Assembly: GCA_033816765.1 (NCBI GenBank)
Contig: CM066299.1
Location: 310,001-374,000 of the forward strand
Origin: Nothopassalora personata
Taxonomy: Eukaryota; Ascomycota; Dothideomycetes; Mycosphaerellales; Mycosphaerellaceae
Length of the DNA stretch: 64,000 nt
Reading direction: 5' to 3'
The notes beneath the pieces are model-generated. The model searched no databases, had not been told where the DNA came from, and worked only from the letters and a program-made list of their open reading frames with translations. Position 1 is the stretch's first letter; every line of letters begins with the position of its first letter. The position numbers and the translations under genes were made by a program. Below, piece by piece: positions 45,501-57,089 of the stretch.

Positions 45501-47620
45501 AGATAATACCCTCTTTCTTTATAACCGGGCTATTACTAGCTAAACTATATTGTCGGACGTAGTTATTAATCCTTATAGTCTTAGCATTCTATATACGCTT
45601 CCTTTATGCGAAGGGGGCGTTTACGGGACCTATAGGTATATCCTTAGGCAGTTCTTTATTAGCATCGTTTCCTAGTTTATTTACTTAGGCATTATTTCCC
45701 CTTCCTAGGGTTACCCCGGATTTAGCTAATAATTAAGTTCCGCTTATTTAAGCACTAGCTTCGTTAATCATTTTAACCTCCTACTAGTTAATCTTAGCTT
45801 ACCGGATCTCCTGTTCCAATTGTAGGCGAACTTTCTTAGTAGCCTTAGCTCGGGCTCGTAGATCCTAGGCTAAGGACCGGGTCCTTGGGTACGGATTCTT
45901 TAGAATGCCTACGGGTGCCTTCCCTTTTACTTTGTTAGACTATATAGGATAGGTAGATACCTCGTTAAGTTCGCCTAAGTCGATCGCCTACTCCGCTTTA
46001 CTTTCTCCGAATAAGACCTAATATGTCCTAGTAGCCTTCTCCGTTTAGCTAGATCGTGCGTCCTAAGGGCTATACTCTATTAAATGCCTAAAGTTAGGAG
46101 GGGGCTTAGAATAATTAGGAGGTGTAACCTTTATTACCCTAGTGTAGTCCCTACCTATCTATTGCTTACGTAGTACGGGAATTTTATACTAGTTATTAAA
46201 CTCGATCGGCCTATAATGTTCTTCGAGTAGAGGGAGTATGTAGAGTAGTTTCGGTTTGCTATAGTCCCTCCGAAAGTTAAATTTAGTAGGACGCGGATCG
46301 CCTTCTTTCCCTAGATACTACTAGTTGTTCGGGGCAAGGTATACGTAGCCCCGGGATATTAAGGACCTTATTGCCCTATAATTACTAGCCTAGTGCTTCG
46401 AACTGCTACAGTTGTAGTAATAACTATCTATCGCTTTAGACTATTCGCGATTCTAGGATAGGGGACGCTACATTACGTAAACCTATAGCTTAGTATCTAG
46501 GTCGTACCTCTCCGGTTATATAGAGCGTTAATTCTCGCTCGGGTATAAGGAACCCGTGTCCGCGACGCGACTGCGCTAGTATACACGTATGCTTATTTTA
46601 GCTACCTTCTAGATTAGGTTATTATTAATAACAGCCCTAGAGGTAGCCTTCTTAAGCGTGTTAATCTTAGGCTTAAGGCGCGGCATTTACTTTACGACTA
46701 AGCGGTATAGCTAAGGTAAAGTAAGAGGGAAATCTATATGTATAGCTTTCCATCCCTCCTTACTATCTACGATACTAGTAGCTTTATCGAGGATCCTCTA
46801 AAAGTCCCTAAACTTCTTAGGTTACTTTAGGTAAAGCCCGGAAGCCTTATAGACCGCTTTCGCGACTGCCTCTAGCAATCCCTAAAGGAGGAGGCGACTC
46901 CGGGAGCTATTATCTAAATCCTTAGGTTCAATTAGGTCACTTAAGGATATAAATAGGCGGATAAATTCCTTTACATCTTATTCTTTAGGCCTCTTACCTT
47001 ACTACGCCCTAACAATCTCCTTAAGATATTCCCGACTCCCTAATATCTAGTAGGCGTTAAACTTTAAGAACTCTAATAAGAATGCCCTCCTAAAACGTGC
47101 CTTATTAGTAAGCTACCTAGGCAGTCTTATAACTACGCGCCGGATAGTAGTTTCGCAATTGCGCTTAAACCTACCCTAGAAATTATCCTTCTTAATAGAT
47201 GCCCGAGGCGGATACTAGTCTATTAGGTCGCTAAACCGCTCCTAGAACTTAGTAGCATTAGTGCTATTAAAGAACGGATTCTTAGCACCTCCTAGAGGTA
47301 GAAAGCGAGGGCTAGCGTTTTCTATTACTACTGCTAATCGTCTAAAGAGGGCAGTTATAGTATCTATTCCAATTGTGCTGTTCGTTCCTATACCTATACC
47401 TAATTTAGCGGCGTTAATTCCGCTTCTCCCTTCTTTACTAGATTTAGGTGTTTCCCCTTCCTCCGATTCCTCTATCTCCTTATAAGGGATAGAGTCCCTA
47501 TAGACCCCTTCTATTTTCGTAGGGTTCTTAGGCTGTTCGTAGCCGCCGCCTATGTCGGCGAAGGTGCTAAGTTTTTCTAGTAATGTAGCCGTATCTATTG
47601 TTACGTAGTGCTTACTTTAG
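45500..47620 (-). pseudogene. Element E gag, RIP-inactivated
   Basis: The minus strand from about 47,620 has long frames with an acidic N-terminal part (LLEKLSTFADIGGGYEQPKN, EIEESEEGETPKSSKEGRSG) and, near 46,385-46,430, a zinc knuckle mutated to YYNCSSSKH-stop-ASNY, followed by RAIRSLISRGYVYLAPNN. A knuckle plus capsid-like region directly downstream of the 5' LTR and leader identifies gag. Confidence 0.75.
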
Positions 47621-47683
47621 AATGCGCTAATACTAGTTGTTGTTACTTAATAGGACCTTGTGACCGTGATTGTTACTAAATAC

Positions 47684-47813
47684 CTTAGACCTTAAGTGTT
47701 TTCGACCTTAGTCGACCTTAACCGTAAACCTTAACCTTAAACCTTAACCTTAAGTAATGACCTTAACCGTAAACCTTAGACCTTGAACCGTGATTTTAAC
47801 CTTATAAACTAGA
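47684..47813. repeat. Degenerate ACCTTA-type repeats in E leader
   Basis: Eleven or so copies of CCTTAAACC/CCTTAACCG-like units lie between the 5' LTR and gag of element E. The unit is not the fungal telomere repeat (TTAGGG), so this is a decayed minisatellite. Confidence 0.6.
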
Positions 47814-47867
47814 TACTAATACGCTACCGGGTGTACACTTAATAACCCCCCTTATTAACTACTAAAA

Positions 47868-48235
47868 TAATGTCTACTAACTACCCTATGTAGGCCTGTC
47901 CGGGTTGTAGTAGTATAGAGCGGCGCTTATGTAAGTAGGGGTATTTGCCGGTCCCGGGACCGTGAAATCAGGTCACGTGACGAGCAGCGCAGTAGCTAGA
48001 TAAAACAAGAGGATTAGCGGACCTAAACCCCTATACCCTCTACTTAAGAGGTATGAATTGAATTGTTTCCTTAATGCTACGCTTACAATGCTTAACTGCG
48101 TAGTATATATCTTAATAGCTATACTAGGTCCTACTAGCTTACCTAAATGTCCAATTGAACCTAAATGAAATTTAGGCAAGTTGGACCTAAGGGACCCCCT
48201 CTAAACCTAAGGTCAACACAACCCATTAGTCATTA
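47868..48235 (-). repeat. 5' LTR of element E
   Basis: The 368-bp partner of 24135-24502 is less mutated (it ends CATTA and keeps CAACACAACCCATTAG). The palindrome at 47943-47968 lies inside. Confidence 0.75.
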
Positions 48236-48242
48236 ATACTAG

Positions 48243-50530
48243 CTTCTACGATATTAGTCTTAAGTTTTGTTCGAATTTAAGCTAACGTTAAGTCGAGCTA
48301 GTCTATATAGTATACTAACGTATTTATAGAACCTTACGCTAATAGTATAGGCGAGACGGGCGTTTACGTCTAAAAATGTATTAACTACTCCTCTAGCGAG
48401 GACCTTAGGGCTCGGAAGACCCTTATAGCTACCTTAAAGGCCCTCTTATATGTCTAAATTCTAAGTCTTAACTCGAGTCTTAACTTAAGTGTCGTTAAGC
48501 GCTAGATAGTTAAGCGCTAACTATTTATAGCACTCTCGAGGCATTCGTAGGTGCCGATGTAGCTAGAGAAGATTTTTTAAGGGTAACGAGTACTCTTTAA
48601 ACTAGAAGGGTAAGGAGAAGAAGGTATACTCTTCTTCTTATTCTCTATTAACTGTAGATCCTACTATAGACGACTACTTCTTAAGGACGATTTAGTTATT
48701 TCTTAAGATCTAGTCTACTTACAGTTTATACTCTTAAGCCTTACGACTTCTTAAACATCTAATCTACTCTTAGTCTCGTAGAGATAAGAGTTACGGCTGT
48801 TCGATAATCGAGTATAACATACTAACGTACAAGTTATAGACACTAGACCTAAGCGCGCACTCGCGTGCGGTCGTCTCTCGCACGGCACTAGTAAAGCGCG
48901 GTCGTAGCGCCGGTCGCGGTAGACTAAGCGGTAGTCCTACTCGTAGCGGTTAGTATTATTATTATTATCGATACTAGCACTCGTTTTTACTTTTTTTCCT
49001 ACGTAGCACGGGCTATAGCTAATAGGCTATACTTAATAAAGACGACTTGCTTACTCTCTCCTACTTACTAAGGTTTAATCTAGATTAACTGTATTACAGT
49101 AATATACCTATAGGTTGTAACATTACGTCTATATAGAGCAGCTTTACGCTACGCGGTATATCGTAGTACGACACACTACTCGACGACAACGACGACACCT
49201 AAGACGGCTACCGCTAGCCTAAGCCTAAGCCTAAGCCTATGCCCTACGACCCCTACTACATTCCCCGAGTATCTTTATTCTACCTAGGCTAGCCTAAAGA
49301 CACTATCGACACTCGAATGCTATAAGTTAATAGCAAATGTGAAGATCGTAGACCTCGGGAAGAATTATTAGTATAGGATTAGCGTCGCTAACGAGAAGAA
49401 TAGGGTCGATAGCCTAGACCTAGTAACTAATAACGCCTAGAGTCTCGTTAGGGCCGATTCGACTACGATAATAGGTACGAACGAGGCTAATACGACGATA
49501 AGGACTATAGTATAGACGACGACTATAGTCCTAGTAACGACAGCCTATACCTAAGACTAGGGGAAGTAGATTACACTAGCTTATCTAGTCTAATACGTAG
49601 GCGCCGCTATAGCCGTAGTCGTATAGACATACTTATCTTCGAGGATTACTTATAAGGTATGTCGTATAATAATAGGATCCCCGTCGAACGTAGATCTAAT
49701 ACTATCGGTAGCTAGATCCGTACACTAATAACGGACACTACTCTAGGTAATAAGTAGCAATACTAATCGGCGAACTACTCGATTACGCTATAGAAATTCG
49801 CCTACCTTCTTAGTATAGAAGCCGCCTTCACTACCTATTAGGTTAGCGAATAGTATAATTACCGTATATACACACGCCGATTAAGTCGGTAGTCTAGCTA
49901 CGTCTAATAACGCGCACTTAGTAGGAAGCCTATAGTAAGCGTAGGTATAGTAGACTTGTAGGCTATAGTCGACCTAGCAGTATATTACCGTTGTACTAAC
50001 TACTTGGGCTACTCACCTGATTCTCGTAGAGGTGTCGTAGACGTCATACATCGTGGTAGGTCTATGCGGTCTAGGTCCGTTAGCGCGATTTCTGTTAACA
50101 AGGATAACAAAATATACTTACCCGACTTCTCTTCCCTTCTTCCCACTTCTTACACTACACAAACCCGACTCGCACATCGCACATCCCGTCTAACATAGCA
50201 GACCCTCCTAGATTCTAGTGTAGCCGACGATTCCCGATAGTACGAAGTGCCCACTAGAGCAACTCGATCCCTCGACATCCTCTAACATGTCGGGCGGTTA
50301 ACGCATACGGTAGTACCTAGCCAGCTAGCCTCGCCGCATCAACCGACAGACACAGTCTATAATACTAGCAGTTCGAGGACGGGAGCTTAGTAGCGACCCT
50401 CCCGTACCTGTCCAAGACGATGATAGCCTAGTCTAGGGTTACTAGGATCTAGGACCAGCACTAGACCGTATAGGCCGCGAGCTAGGTCCTTTCGGTATAG
50501 TAGCTCGAGAAGAGCCACTAGCTAACTAAG
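48243..50530 (+). other. Segment A, part 4: RIPed
   Basis: The first 320 bp continue, in frame, the unknown protein read at 23,120-24,127 (TNVFIEPYANSIGETGVYV, EDLRARKTLIATLKALLYV). Then comes TA-rich sequence with an ATTATTATTATT tract near 48,955 and CCTAAG repeats near 49,218-49,240. From about 49,200 on, two plus-strand frames are partly open; one reads sensibly for several hundred bases (VANEKNRVDSLDLVTNN, then GYSPDSRRGVVDVIHRGRS near 50,010). I could not decide whether this is the 5' part of the transposase-like relic that follows. Confidence 0.45.
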
Positions 50531-53335
50531 ACCTCGATGCTAATATACTATCCACTCTACTTGCCGATCTATAGCATAAAGATTACATAGACCCCGAGGA
50601 TTAGACTACTGTCTAAAATGCATAGGAAGCTATCAACTTAGCCGAATATAAGTAGGTCGAGGTCGAGTCTAAGGATAAGGCTGTTATTATGGACGAGGAA
50701 GATGCTAAAGAGTAGGACACTCGAGAGGAGGCAGACATCATTATTACTAGCGGGGAGGAGGATGTAACTATAGGCGAAGTAGGTACTCCAACCGGGTAGA
50801 CAGGTGCTTCATCTACGCCAGTCAATACCGAGGAGCCTAACATTACGGGTTAAGGTCTTATGCTTCCACCTCCTCGATCCACGACACTATTAGCCTTATT
50901 AGCCGTCGTCGATAACGACCCTTTCCCGCCTAACACATTAGAGCCACTAGGCGAGTCGAGTAGAGTTAGCATCGGCGACATTCTAATATTCTAGCTATAG
51001 TGTAGTTTATTGGTTATAAAGAATAGCATTGCCTAATCCGAGTAGTTAGCCCTGCTCGAGGTCCTTGGTGAACTCGACAATAACAAGATCCGTAACCTGC
51101 CATTAACTGTCGACACTATTAAGAAGCATTGCTGTTGCAAGCTAATGCCGCTACTACAGCTTCGCAAAAAGAAGATCCCACTAATTGCTAAGGAGTAGCT
51201 AACAGCACCGGCCGGCCGTAAGGATAATACCGATTACTAAGTTATGTCTCTTAAATAGGACATATACTTCTTCAATCCTCGTATGCCGTTCGGCCGCCTC
51301 ATTCCCTCCGACATCATGAAGCTGGTCCACCAAGGCTTCGGCAAGTTCGTTGACAACCCCGTCGAGCTGCATGAGAGTCGATCCTGGACTTCTAACATAC
51401 GGTCTAGATCTGGTCAATTCGCTCGATACCCGGAGACTGCCTAGCTATCACTTGCTTTGACACAAGAGCCAATTCGAGGCTCTCGCCGCGGCGGCAATGC
51501 ATCTTCTGTACTGCAAGCTGATTGGCGTGAGCTCATCGGTGCTCCAGATGGCCCAATTCTCCCTGGCGATATCTGCTCATAGGAGTGCAACGACCCTAAA
51601 ATACGCTTGCTATACTTCAAGCGGTATCACGGTGGTCGTTTAATTTGTGTGGGACACTATCACCGTTCTGAAGGCAATGGCAGAAGACACCCTGACGTCG
51701 CTGAAGGAACCGTCGTCGTGCAGATTATGGCTATTGGGCCCGTCCCAACTGCTCTTCGTACCGTGCAGCCAGCACCCCTGCCCAGCGAGCCTGGTCCTCT
51801 ACGAAGATGAGATCGACTACATCCTGCCAGCTAAAGCCTTTGGGCGAAGTCAGCTGTCATCTTCTGCTACGCCTTCTAGAGCCGTACACAGCCGGCCGCA
51901 CCAGATGTACCAGCAGCAAGACACTTGCCAGCCAAGGCTATCGTCGTCCGCCGCATATTGAGCAAGGGATCGTTGAGACCGGTTTGCCAGATGCATCCAA
52001 TCCGCGGCGAGCTTGAGATCCTACAGTGGTGCCGTGAGGTGCTTGTGGCTAAATTTGACACCTTCATTACTGGCCGCCTGGTTATCTCACTACCATTTCT
52101 TAACTTCATCGATGGCTTTGGTTTGTTTCTCAAAATGCGTCGCTCCCTAATGGGATTCTATATCATCCTCGCAGGACTGGCCTTCCGAGAGCGTCAGCGC
52201 CGCCTTAACGTCCTACCATTCACACTCGACCCACACGGTAGCAATATGCAAGACGTGGTCAATTTTATCGGCCCTTGGTTGAAATCCCTAGACGCTGGCG
52301 AAATGATGGACATCCCTGGCTAGACTTACGATGTACTAGTGTGTACTTACACACTGTACTACATCGGCGAGACGCCACAGCAGCAGGAGAACTCTGGGAT
52401 AAAGAGCCAGAATGCGACATATGGCTGTCGTTCTTGCATAGTCCCTGCAGAAGAGCGAGTCAACCTACACTACGATGTAGTGAGCAATGACCGCTTCCAC
52501 CATGAGAATGAGCGTGCGAGAGCACACCTTAGCAGCCTTAGTTCAGCTGCGAAGACGCTTGAAGCTACTAGTACTGGCATGGCTGAAGCGCCGCCACCAC
52601 TTCAGGATATCACGCCAGCTCTGGACATTATCCCTACGCGACTAGCCGACCTAGCGTACTCGGAATTCGCTGGACTTGACCACCTGTTGCTGGAGCTGTT
52701 GATCATCGAAGGAAGCCAAGATCAGGTTTAACAAGGAGCTTCACAACTTCCCATTCCCGCCAGGTTGGGCAAAGCAGCAAGCTATCCTACACCATCTAGG
52801 TAGCTGAACTTTGTCAGAGCTCGCCCGGCCGATAATTATCGTGCCAGTTCTGTTGCGTATGTAGTTGGAGAAGCGACACCTTCGTCCACTCTTCGTAGAT
52901 GCCATCCGTCAGTCGATGCATGGACTACTAAAGCATATAGCTAAAGAGATTAGAATCGCTAAAGCTGACATCCTATCTACCATACTAGTCGTCCGTGCCT
53001 TTGCTATCGTGGCACGCTTAAACATAATGCTCATGTCCCCGAAGCTCGAAGCTAACTGTAAAGGAGCGTACTAACTTCATGATCGAGCTTAAGGCTTCAC
53101 GAGAGATGTTCCAGCTATTGTTCCAGTCTGCTGCTACTGCTTCTCGTAGGGATCTAAAGACCAAAGATCCAAGCCAGGCTCAGACACGCACCGTAAGCCA
53201 CGCAGCCAGTCGTGCTCCCTCTCCGGCTCCAGGATTTGCATCTGTATTAGCCACACCAGCGCCAACCACTCCCATTCGCCAAAGGGAACTGCGAAGAAGT
53301 CTGCAAAGAGGAGACGAAGAAACTATGGTTTGCTG
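50531..53335 (+). pseudogene. DNA-transposon-like protein relic
   Basis: Plus-strand frames continue across a RIPed left half (to about 51,280) and an almost un-RIPed right half. Legible parts are RMPFGRLIPSDIMKLVHQGF and SRSGQFARYPET (51,280-51,440), LISLPFLNFIDGFGLF-like text near 52,085, the block GETPQQQENSG...GCRSC (about 52,365-52,440), LDIIPTRLADLAYSEFAGLD near 52,620-52,680, FPFPPGWAKQQAILHHLGS near 52,750 and a C-terminal low-complexity region to 53,335. The Pro-Gln-Gln-x-Glu-Asn-Ser-Gly and GCRxC blocks recall a family of large transposon proteins common in ascomycetes; I believe it is a CACTA/En-Spm-like transposase relative but cannot prove the family. Frameshifts and stops (for example 52,321 and 52,729) make it non-functional. 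Terminal repeats were not found. Confidence 0.55.
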
Positions 53336-53508
53336 AGGCAAGCAATGCGTCGAGGCAGGACAACGAAAGTAACGAGACTTACCAAGTTGTCCCAACTTCT
53401 CGCTCGTGCACCAAGCCGTCGCACAGGTGTAAATGCCACTCATATGCTACCCATATGCCGGGTACTGTACACGCACTCATTCAGGACTCGGATTTGCTCG
53501 CCTTCTTA

Positions 53509-54783
53509 TTATGCAGCCGCCTTGATCTCCTCCTGCTTAACCTCATCCTTCCCACCCATCTTAAACACAATCTTATGCACCTTCCTTTGCTCGAAATCCC
53601 TGTAAGCCTGCGGCGCCTCTTCTATCGACATGGTCTTGCCGCAGAGGAAAGCGACTTTCTTCTGCTCTTGGACGAGGAGGGCGAGGGCGTCTTCGAAGAT
53701 GGAGCGGACTGGACAGCGGCCGAACGCCATGCTGACGTTTTTGCCGTAGAGCATGAGGCCGTTGACTTCCCATTTCTCGGTGCTGGATATTGTCAGTGGT
53801 GTAGGTGGGAGGGGAGGGGATGGGATGTGATACTCACTGCACGCCGATGGAGCTGATTGCGCCCCATGGTCGGATCATGTCGAAGCCCATCTGCCATGCG
53901 TCCGCGTGTCCGACCACTTCCATGACGACGTCTGCGCCTCTTCCATTTGAGGCATCCTTGATCTTCTGCACTGGGTCGTCGTTCAGGTGGATCGGTATCG
54001 CGCCCAATGCTTTCGCCTGCTCCAATCTTTCCGGCACGCTGTCGATGGCGTACACCGTCTTGACCATCGTCAGAGCACACGTGATGGCGCAGATACCGAC
54101 CGGGCCACATCCAATGCAGACAACAGTGTATTCGTCACGGTCGCGTTGAGGCAGATCTTTAAGGTATCGTGCTGCGGCAAAGTACCCGGTCGGAAAGATG
54201 TCACTCATCAGGACGAGCATCTCTTCGGGGATGCCAGAGGGAGTCTTGACGAAGGTGGTGTCGGCGAGAGGACAGCGGACGTATTCGGCTTGGCCGCCGT
54301 CGATGGTGTTGGCGGGCGCTGAGTTGCCAAAGAGCTCGCCTTTTGCGCATCGCGATGCCTGGCCACGGACGCAGTAGTAGCAGTCGCCGCAGGCTGTGTA
54401 GAAGGGCACGACGACCCGTGTTACCATCTTGTCAGCCGTGTCGTGCTCTTCTTCCTGGTATCGCTGTTTCTCACCTTGTCGCCAATGTTGAACTTCTTCA
54501 CACCATCGCCCTTTTCCACAATCTCACCAACAAACTCGTGCCCGCAGATGAAGTTGGGTGGGCATTTCAGGTGGCCGCGGTAGAAGTGCAGGTCGCTGCC
54601 GCAAAGGGCTGTGCTGGAGACCTTGAGGATGGCATCGGTCGGGTTCTTGAGCTGTGGGTATGGACGGTCTTCGACGACGACCTACTGTGAGGGTCAATGG
54701 CAGGTTAGAGAAGTGTTTTACGCGAAACGAACATGGTAATCGCCCTTGAACACGACAGCTCGCATGGTAGTTGGCTTGGACAT
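53509..54783 (-). CDS. Zinc-dependent alcohol dehydrogenase (MDR family)
   Basis: Four exons on the minus strand (54733-54783, 54475-54681, 53838-54427, 53509-53782) join to 373 residues across introns of 51, 47 and 55 nt with GT-AG ends. The GroES-like N-terminal domain has the catalytic-zinc ligands C44 (CGSDLHFYRG) and H65-E66 (GHEF), and four structural-zinc cysteines C99, C102, C105 and C113 (CGDCYYCVRGQASRC). The Rossmann motif GCGPVG is at 191-196, followed by an acidic residue ending the second strand (YAID), which suggests NAD(H) over NADP(H). It resembles the formaldehyde/alcohol dehydrogenase-like branch that oxidises or reduces alcohols and aldehydes; the substrate is not evident. 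No cluster partners are adjacent. Its stop lies about 170 bp from the transposon relic, yet the gene shows no RIP-type stops. Confidence 0.9.
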
Positions 54784-55608
54784 GTTGGCTGGAACGTTAT
54801 GCAATGAATGACGTCCTGGATGGATATGGCTGGCTACAAATGCGAAGACGCTGTTGTCTCTTAGGCCTACCTTTCCACCTCTACGATGTCACTCAAGAAC
54901 GACAGATGAGGGGTAGTTGGATTACTGCTCCTCCTTCGAGCTGTCCCCGCTCGCAGCAAGATGAACGAACATGGTGCTGTGCTGTGCCAGTCCGGAGACT
55001 CGGAGCGCATCGGCTGCCGGGAATAACTGCTTCGACATGCCTAGTAGTGCAAGAGACATCAACAGCCCTCCTCGAGTTCAACTCAATTATCATCAGAACC
55101 GACGAGTTCTTTATTACATTGCCGCAGCAAACTTAGGAGGGGCCTAACGGACAAGCGGCATCTGCTGCTCCATATCCGGTGCCGCCCCTGTATGGTCTTT
55201 CGCGCATACACCGCGCATGAACAGAGGCGGCTGTTGAAATAGGGTGTAGAATCACCACTGTGGAAGACAGGAACCACACTGAAGAACGAAACCCTATGGG
55301 ATAGCGTGTATCTACGTACAGGATCGCCGGTGATGATGTATATTAGAAGGGACGCAGACAGGAGTGCTTAATCAACAAATCCTGTCACGTGACACAGTAA
55401 CGTGACCCATCCGCCCTGAGCTTTCCGACCCGAAGACCTGCCATTCTCAATAACAATATTCGACGCAATCCTTGTAACGTAGCATTCGATGCCGGCCCGA
55501 TCTGGTCGCCGCTTGCGCTGGCCCATTATTTGAGCCATGTTGTGTTCCATCCTATGGGTAGAGATAAGGACGGATTCTATTCTTGAGTAGAGCTAGCGCA
55601 GGTTCCGG
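54784..55608. other. Intergenic, promoter side of the dehydrogenase
   Basis: No gene is supported here. The first few hundred bases presumably hold the promoter of the dehydrogenase; I see no clear TATA box and no repeat. Confidence 0.5.
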
Positions 55609-55863
55609 TCACTCTGGAGGGCACATGCTCCGGCGGTAATCGCAGGTAATGTGCTTGTACTGTTTGGGGGTATATCCAGGGATGATCTCTGTCGGTGGGT
55701 TCTTTTGCGGATCTTTCGAACCCGCGGGCCTGATATTATAGTCTGGCCGGCTCCGGGGAGTCAATCCCTGCCTCGTAGGAGACTGACTAGCATCGAGGAC
55801 CGATCCGACCGGGAGAGCACTTGTGGTTGCTGCAATGAAGATCACACCAAGTAGGAACCTCAT
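55609..55863 (-). CDS. Small secreted protein, candidate effector
   Basis: The 84-residue product starts at the ATG 55863; upstream in-frame codons extend the frame but place the signal peptide internally, so this start is chosen. Residues 1-17 (MRFLLGVIFIAATTSAL) are a typical signal peptide. The mature part is proline- and charge-rich (DYNIRPAGSKDPQKNPP) with two cysteines, C74 and C81, which could form one disulfide. No domain or homologue is recognised. Small size, secretion and position near a RIPed transposon block are features often seen in effectors of plant-associated fungi, but that is inference only. Confidence 0.6.
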   Translation of the reverse strand: MRFLLGVIFIAATTSALPVGSVLDASQSPTRQGLTPRSRPDYNIRPAGSKDPQKNPPTEIIPGYTPKQYKHITCDYRRSMCPPE

Positions 55864-57089
55864 AGCGCCGGTAGTCTCTATCGATGTTAGACTACGATAC
55901 AGGTGTGATAGGTCAATGCTTACAAAAACTTGATTGAAGTTGAGATCGGTAAAGGACAGTATTGGGCTCTTTTCAATCTCTAAATTGCTGCTCGAGAGTT
56001 GTGCTCTGGGTTTCAGTTTCTTCGCAAGAAGAGTAAGCAAAAGAGCATTATTATATATTCACTATAGCATCCGAGACCGAAGTTGCAATCTCGGAAGCAT
56101 TATTTTATTCTCCTAGCATAGTCCCGGTAAGCTTTCAACTTATTGTGAAGCTATGCTCTAGAGCGCTACATCTAAAAGCATCCCCCATTTTCGACTATAG
56201 GCAACCCTGAATCTAACTCATCAATCGAATTCTATAAAATAGTGAATACTTACACCCAAGCCCGTCAAGTCCATCTTCGTGACTGCAGCACATGGCATGC
56301 ATAACAGGCAACCGTGAAAAGTCTCTGCTTCAAGAAGCAGCCGAAGTGCGAGGCGAAAGAAACCGACATCCCTTTCCGGAAGTGATTCCGCTAAGAAAGC
56401 CAGGTAAGTCCAGCCTGGACTCTGACCTTCCCAAAGTGGCCGTGAGTCCTGTGGAGTATCTCTCTCACGCCACACCTTCTTTGCAGCGCACGTGGAAAGT
56501 GGCGCCGCCAGCGTATTCCAGAGAGGCGACGCCGATATATCAAGGAGGTATGTGAACGAAATCATGGCTGTGGCTGGCTGTAGAGAGGTTGAGAGCCATT
56601 TCAGAGGTTTCTCGGCACCACACGGCAGCCCAGAGAAAGCGAGTGAGGTGAGCCAAGTGCTTGAGAGACTTGATACCGTCCCCATAGCGAATTCTGGTGG
56701 TGAAGCATTGTCGTTGAATTGATGAGAAACGGGATGTCATGTCAAGGTGATGATGTTCCTACGAAGGATGGTAGAAAAAGAGCTTCAGCCGAGCCTGCGG
56801 ACGGGGCGGGTCCACTTGCCATGTTCGGGCCATTTCTCTCTCTTTGTTTCACTTCTCTTCTCTAATGTGTGCTTAGATCGACCAGACGAAGCACAGGCTG
56901 CCAAGACGTCAAATGGCGAATGCTTTGCCAACGCAGGTCAAGCCCTGTGCAGCCACTTAACAACAGACGTGACCATGGAGCTCGCGCCCTACCAAAATTG
57001 GTGGCCTACATCATTTATTCTAACCACCAGCGCTTCGTCGGAAACTCATACTGGATCTCACCATACTGCCACTCAACGCTGACGCTGAC
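55864..57089. other. No supported gene
   Basis: Frames at 56221-56685 (minus, 154 codons) and 56747-57082 (plus) are open but carry no recognisable domain and overlap other open frames. The right part may include the lost 5' end of the HET relic. Confidence 0.45.

Larger units (their letters stand above)
24135..48235 (-). mobile_element. Element E: very long Gypsy-type retrotransposon
   Basis: Two 368-bp direct repeats (24135-24502 and 47868-48235) bound the element, and ATACTAG is duplicated outside them (24128-24134 and 48236-48242). If the LTRs are counted two bases longer, this becomes a standard 5-bp ATACT duplication. Everything E owns reads on the minus strand: leader, gag with zinc knuckle, reverse transcriptase, RNase H and integrase, then about 4 kb of further coding-like sequence. 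A polypurine tract (AGGGGAGGA on the minus strand) lies beside the left repeat, as expected for the 3' LTR. Without the three later insertions (D', a solo LTR, and C) it is about 11.8 kb. It is RIPed throughout. Confidence 0.72.
6945..51280. other. RIP-mutated nested transposon block
   Basis: From about 6,945 to about 51,280 almost every recognisable coding segment is peppered with TAG codons at Gln and Trp positions, TA dinucleotides are very frequent, and CpG sites are largely kept. This is the signature of repeat-induced point mutation. Two internal comparisons show it directly: the two LTRs of element B differ at 13 of 139 aligned bases, all CA-to-TA or TG-to-TA, and gag of D' differs from gag of D overwhelmingly in the same way. 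Un-RIPed islands inside the block are the solo LTR at 12,217-12,625, the right end of B (about 20,690-21,931) and element D (35,226-37,673). Confidence 0.92.

Noticed and set aside
47684..47813. Possible telomere-like CCTTAA repeats
   Set aside because: The unit is degenerate and not TTAGGG/CCCTAA; it lies in the leader between LTR and gag of element E.
51607..51961. Overlapping plus-strand frames as independent genes
   Set aside because: They are fragments of one transposon-protein relic joined across stops and a frameshift.
6945..53335. A Starship-type giant element
   Set aside because: No tyrosine-recombinase (captain) gene was legible near either edge, and the block is explained by nested retrotransposons with their own duplications.
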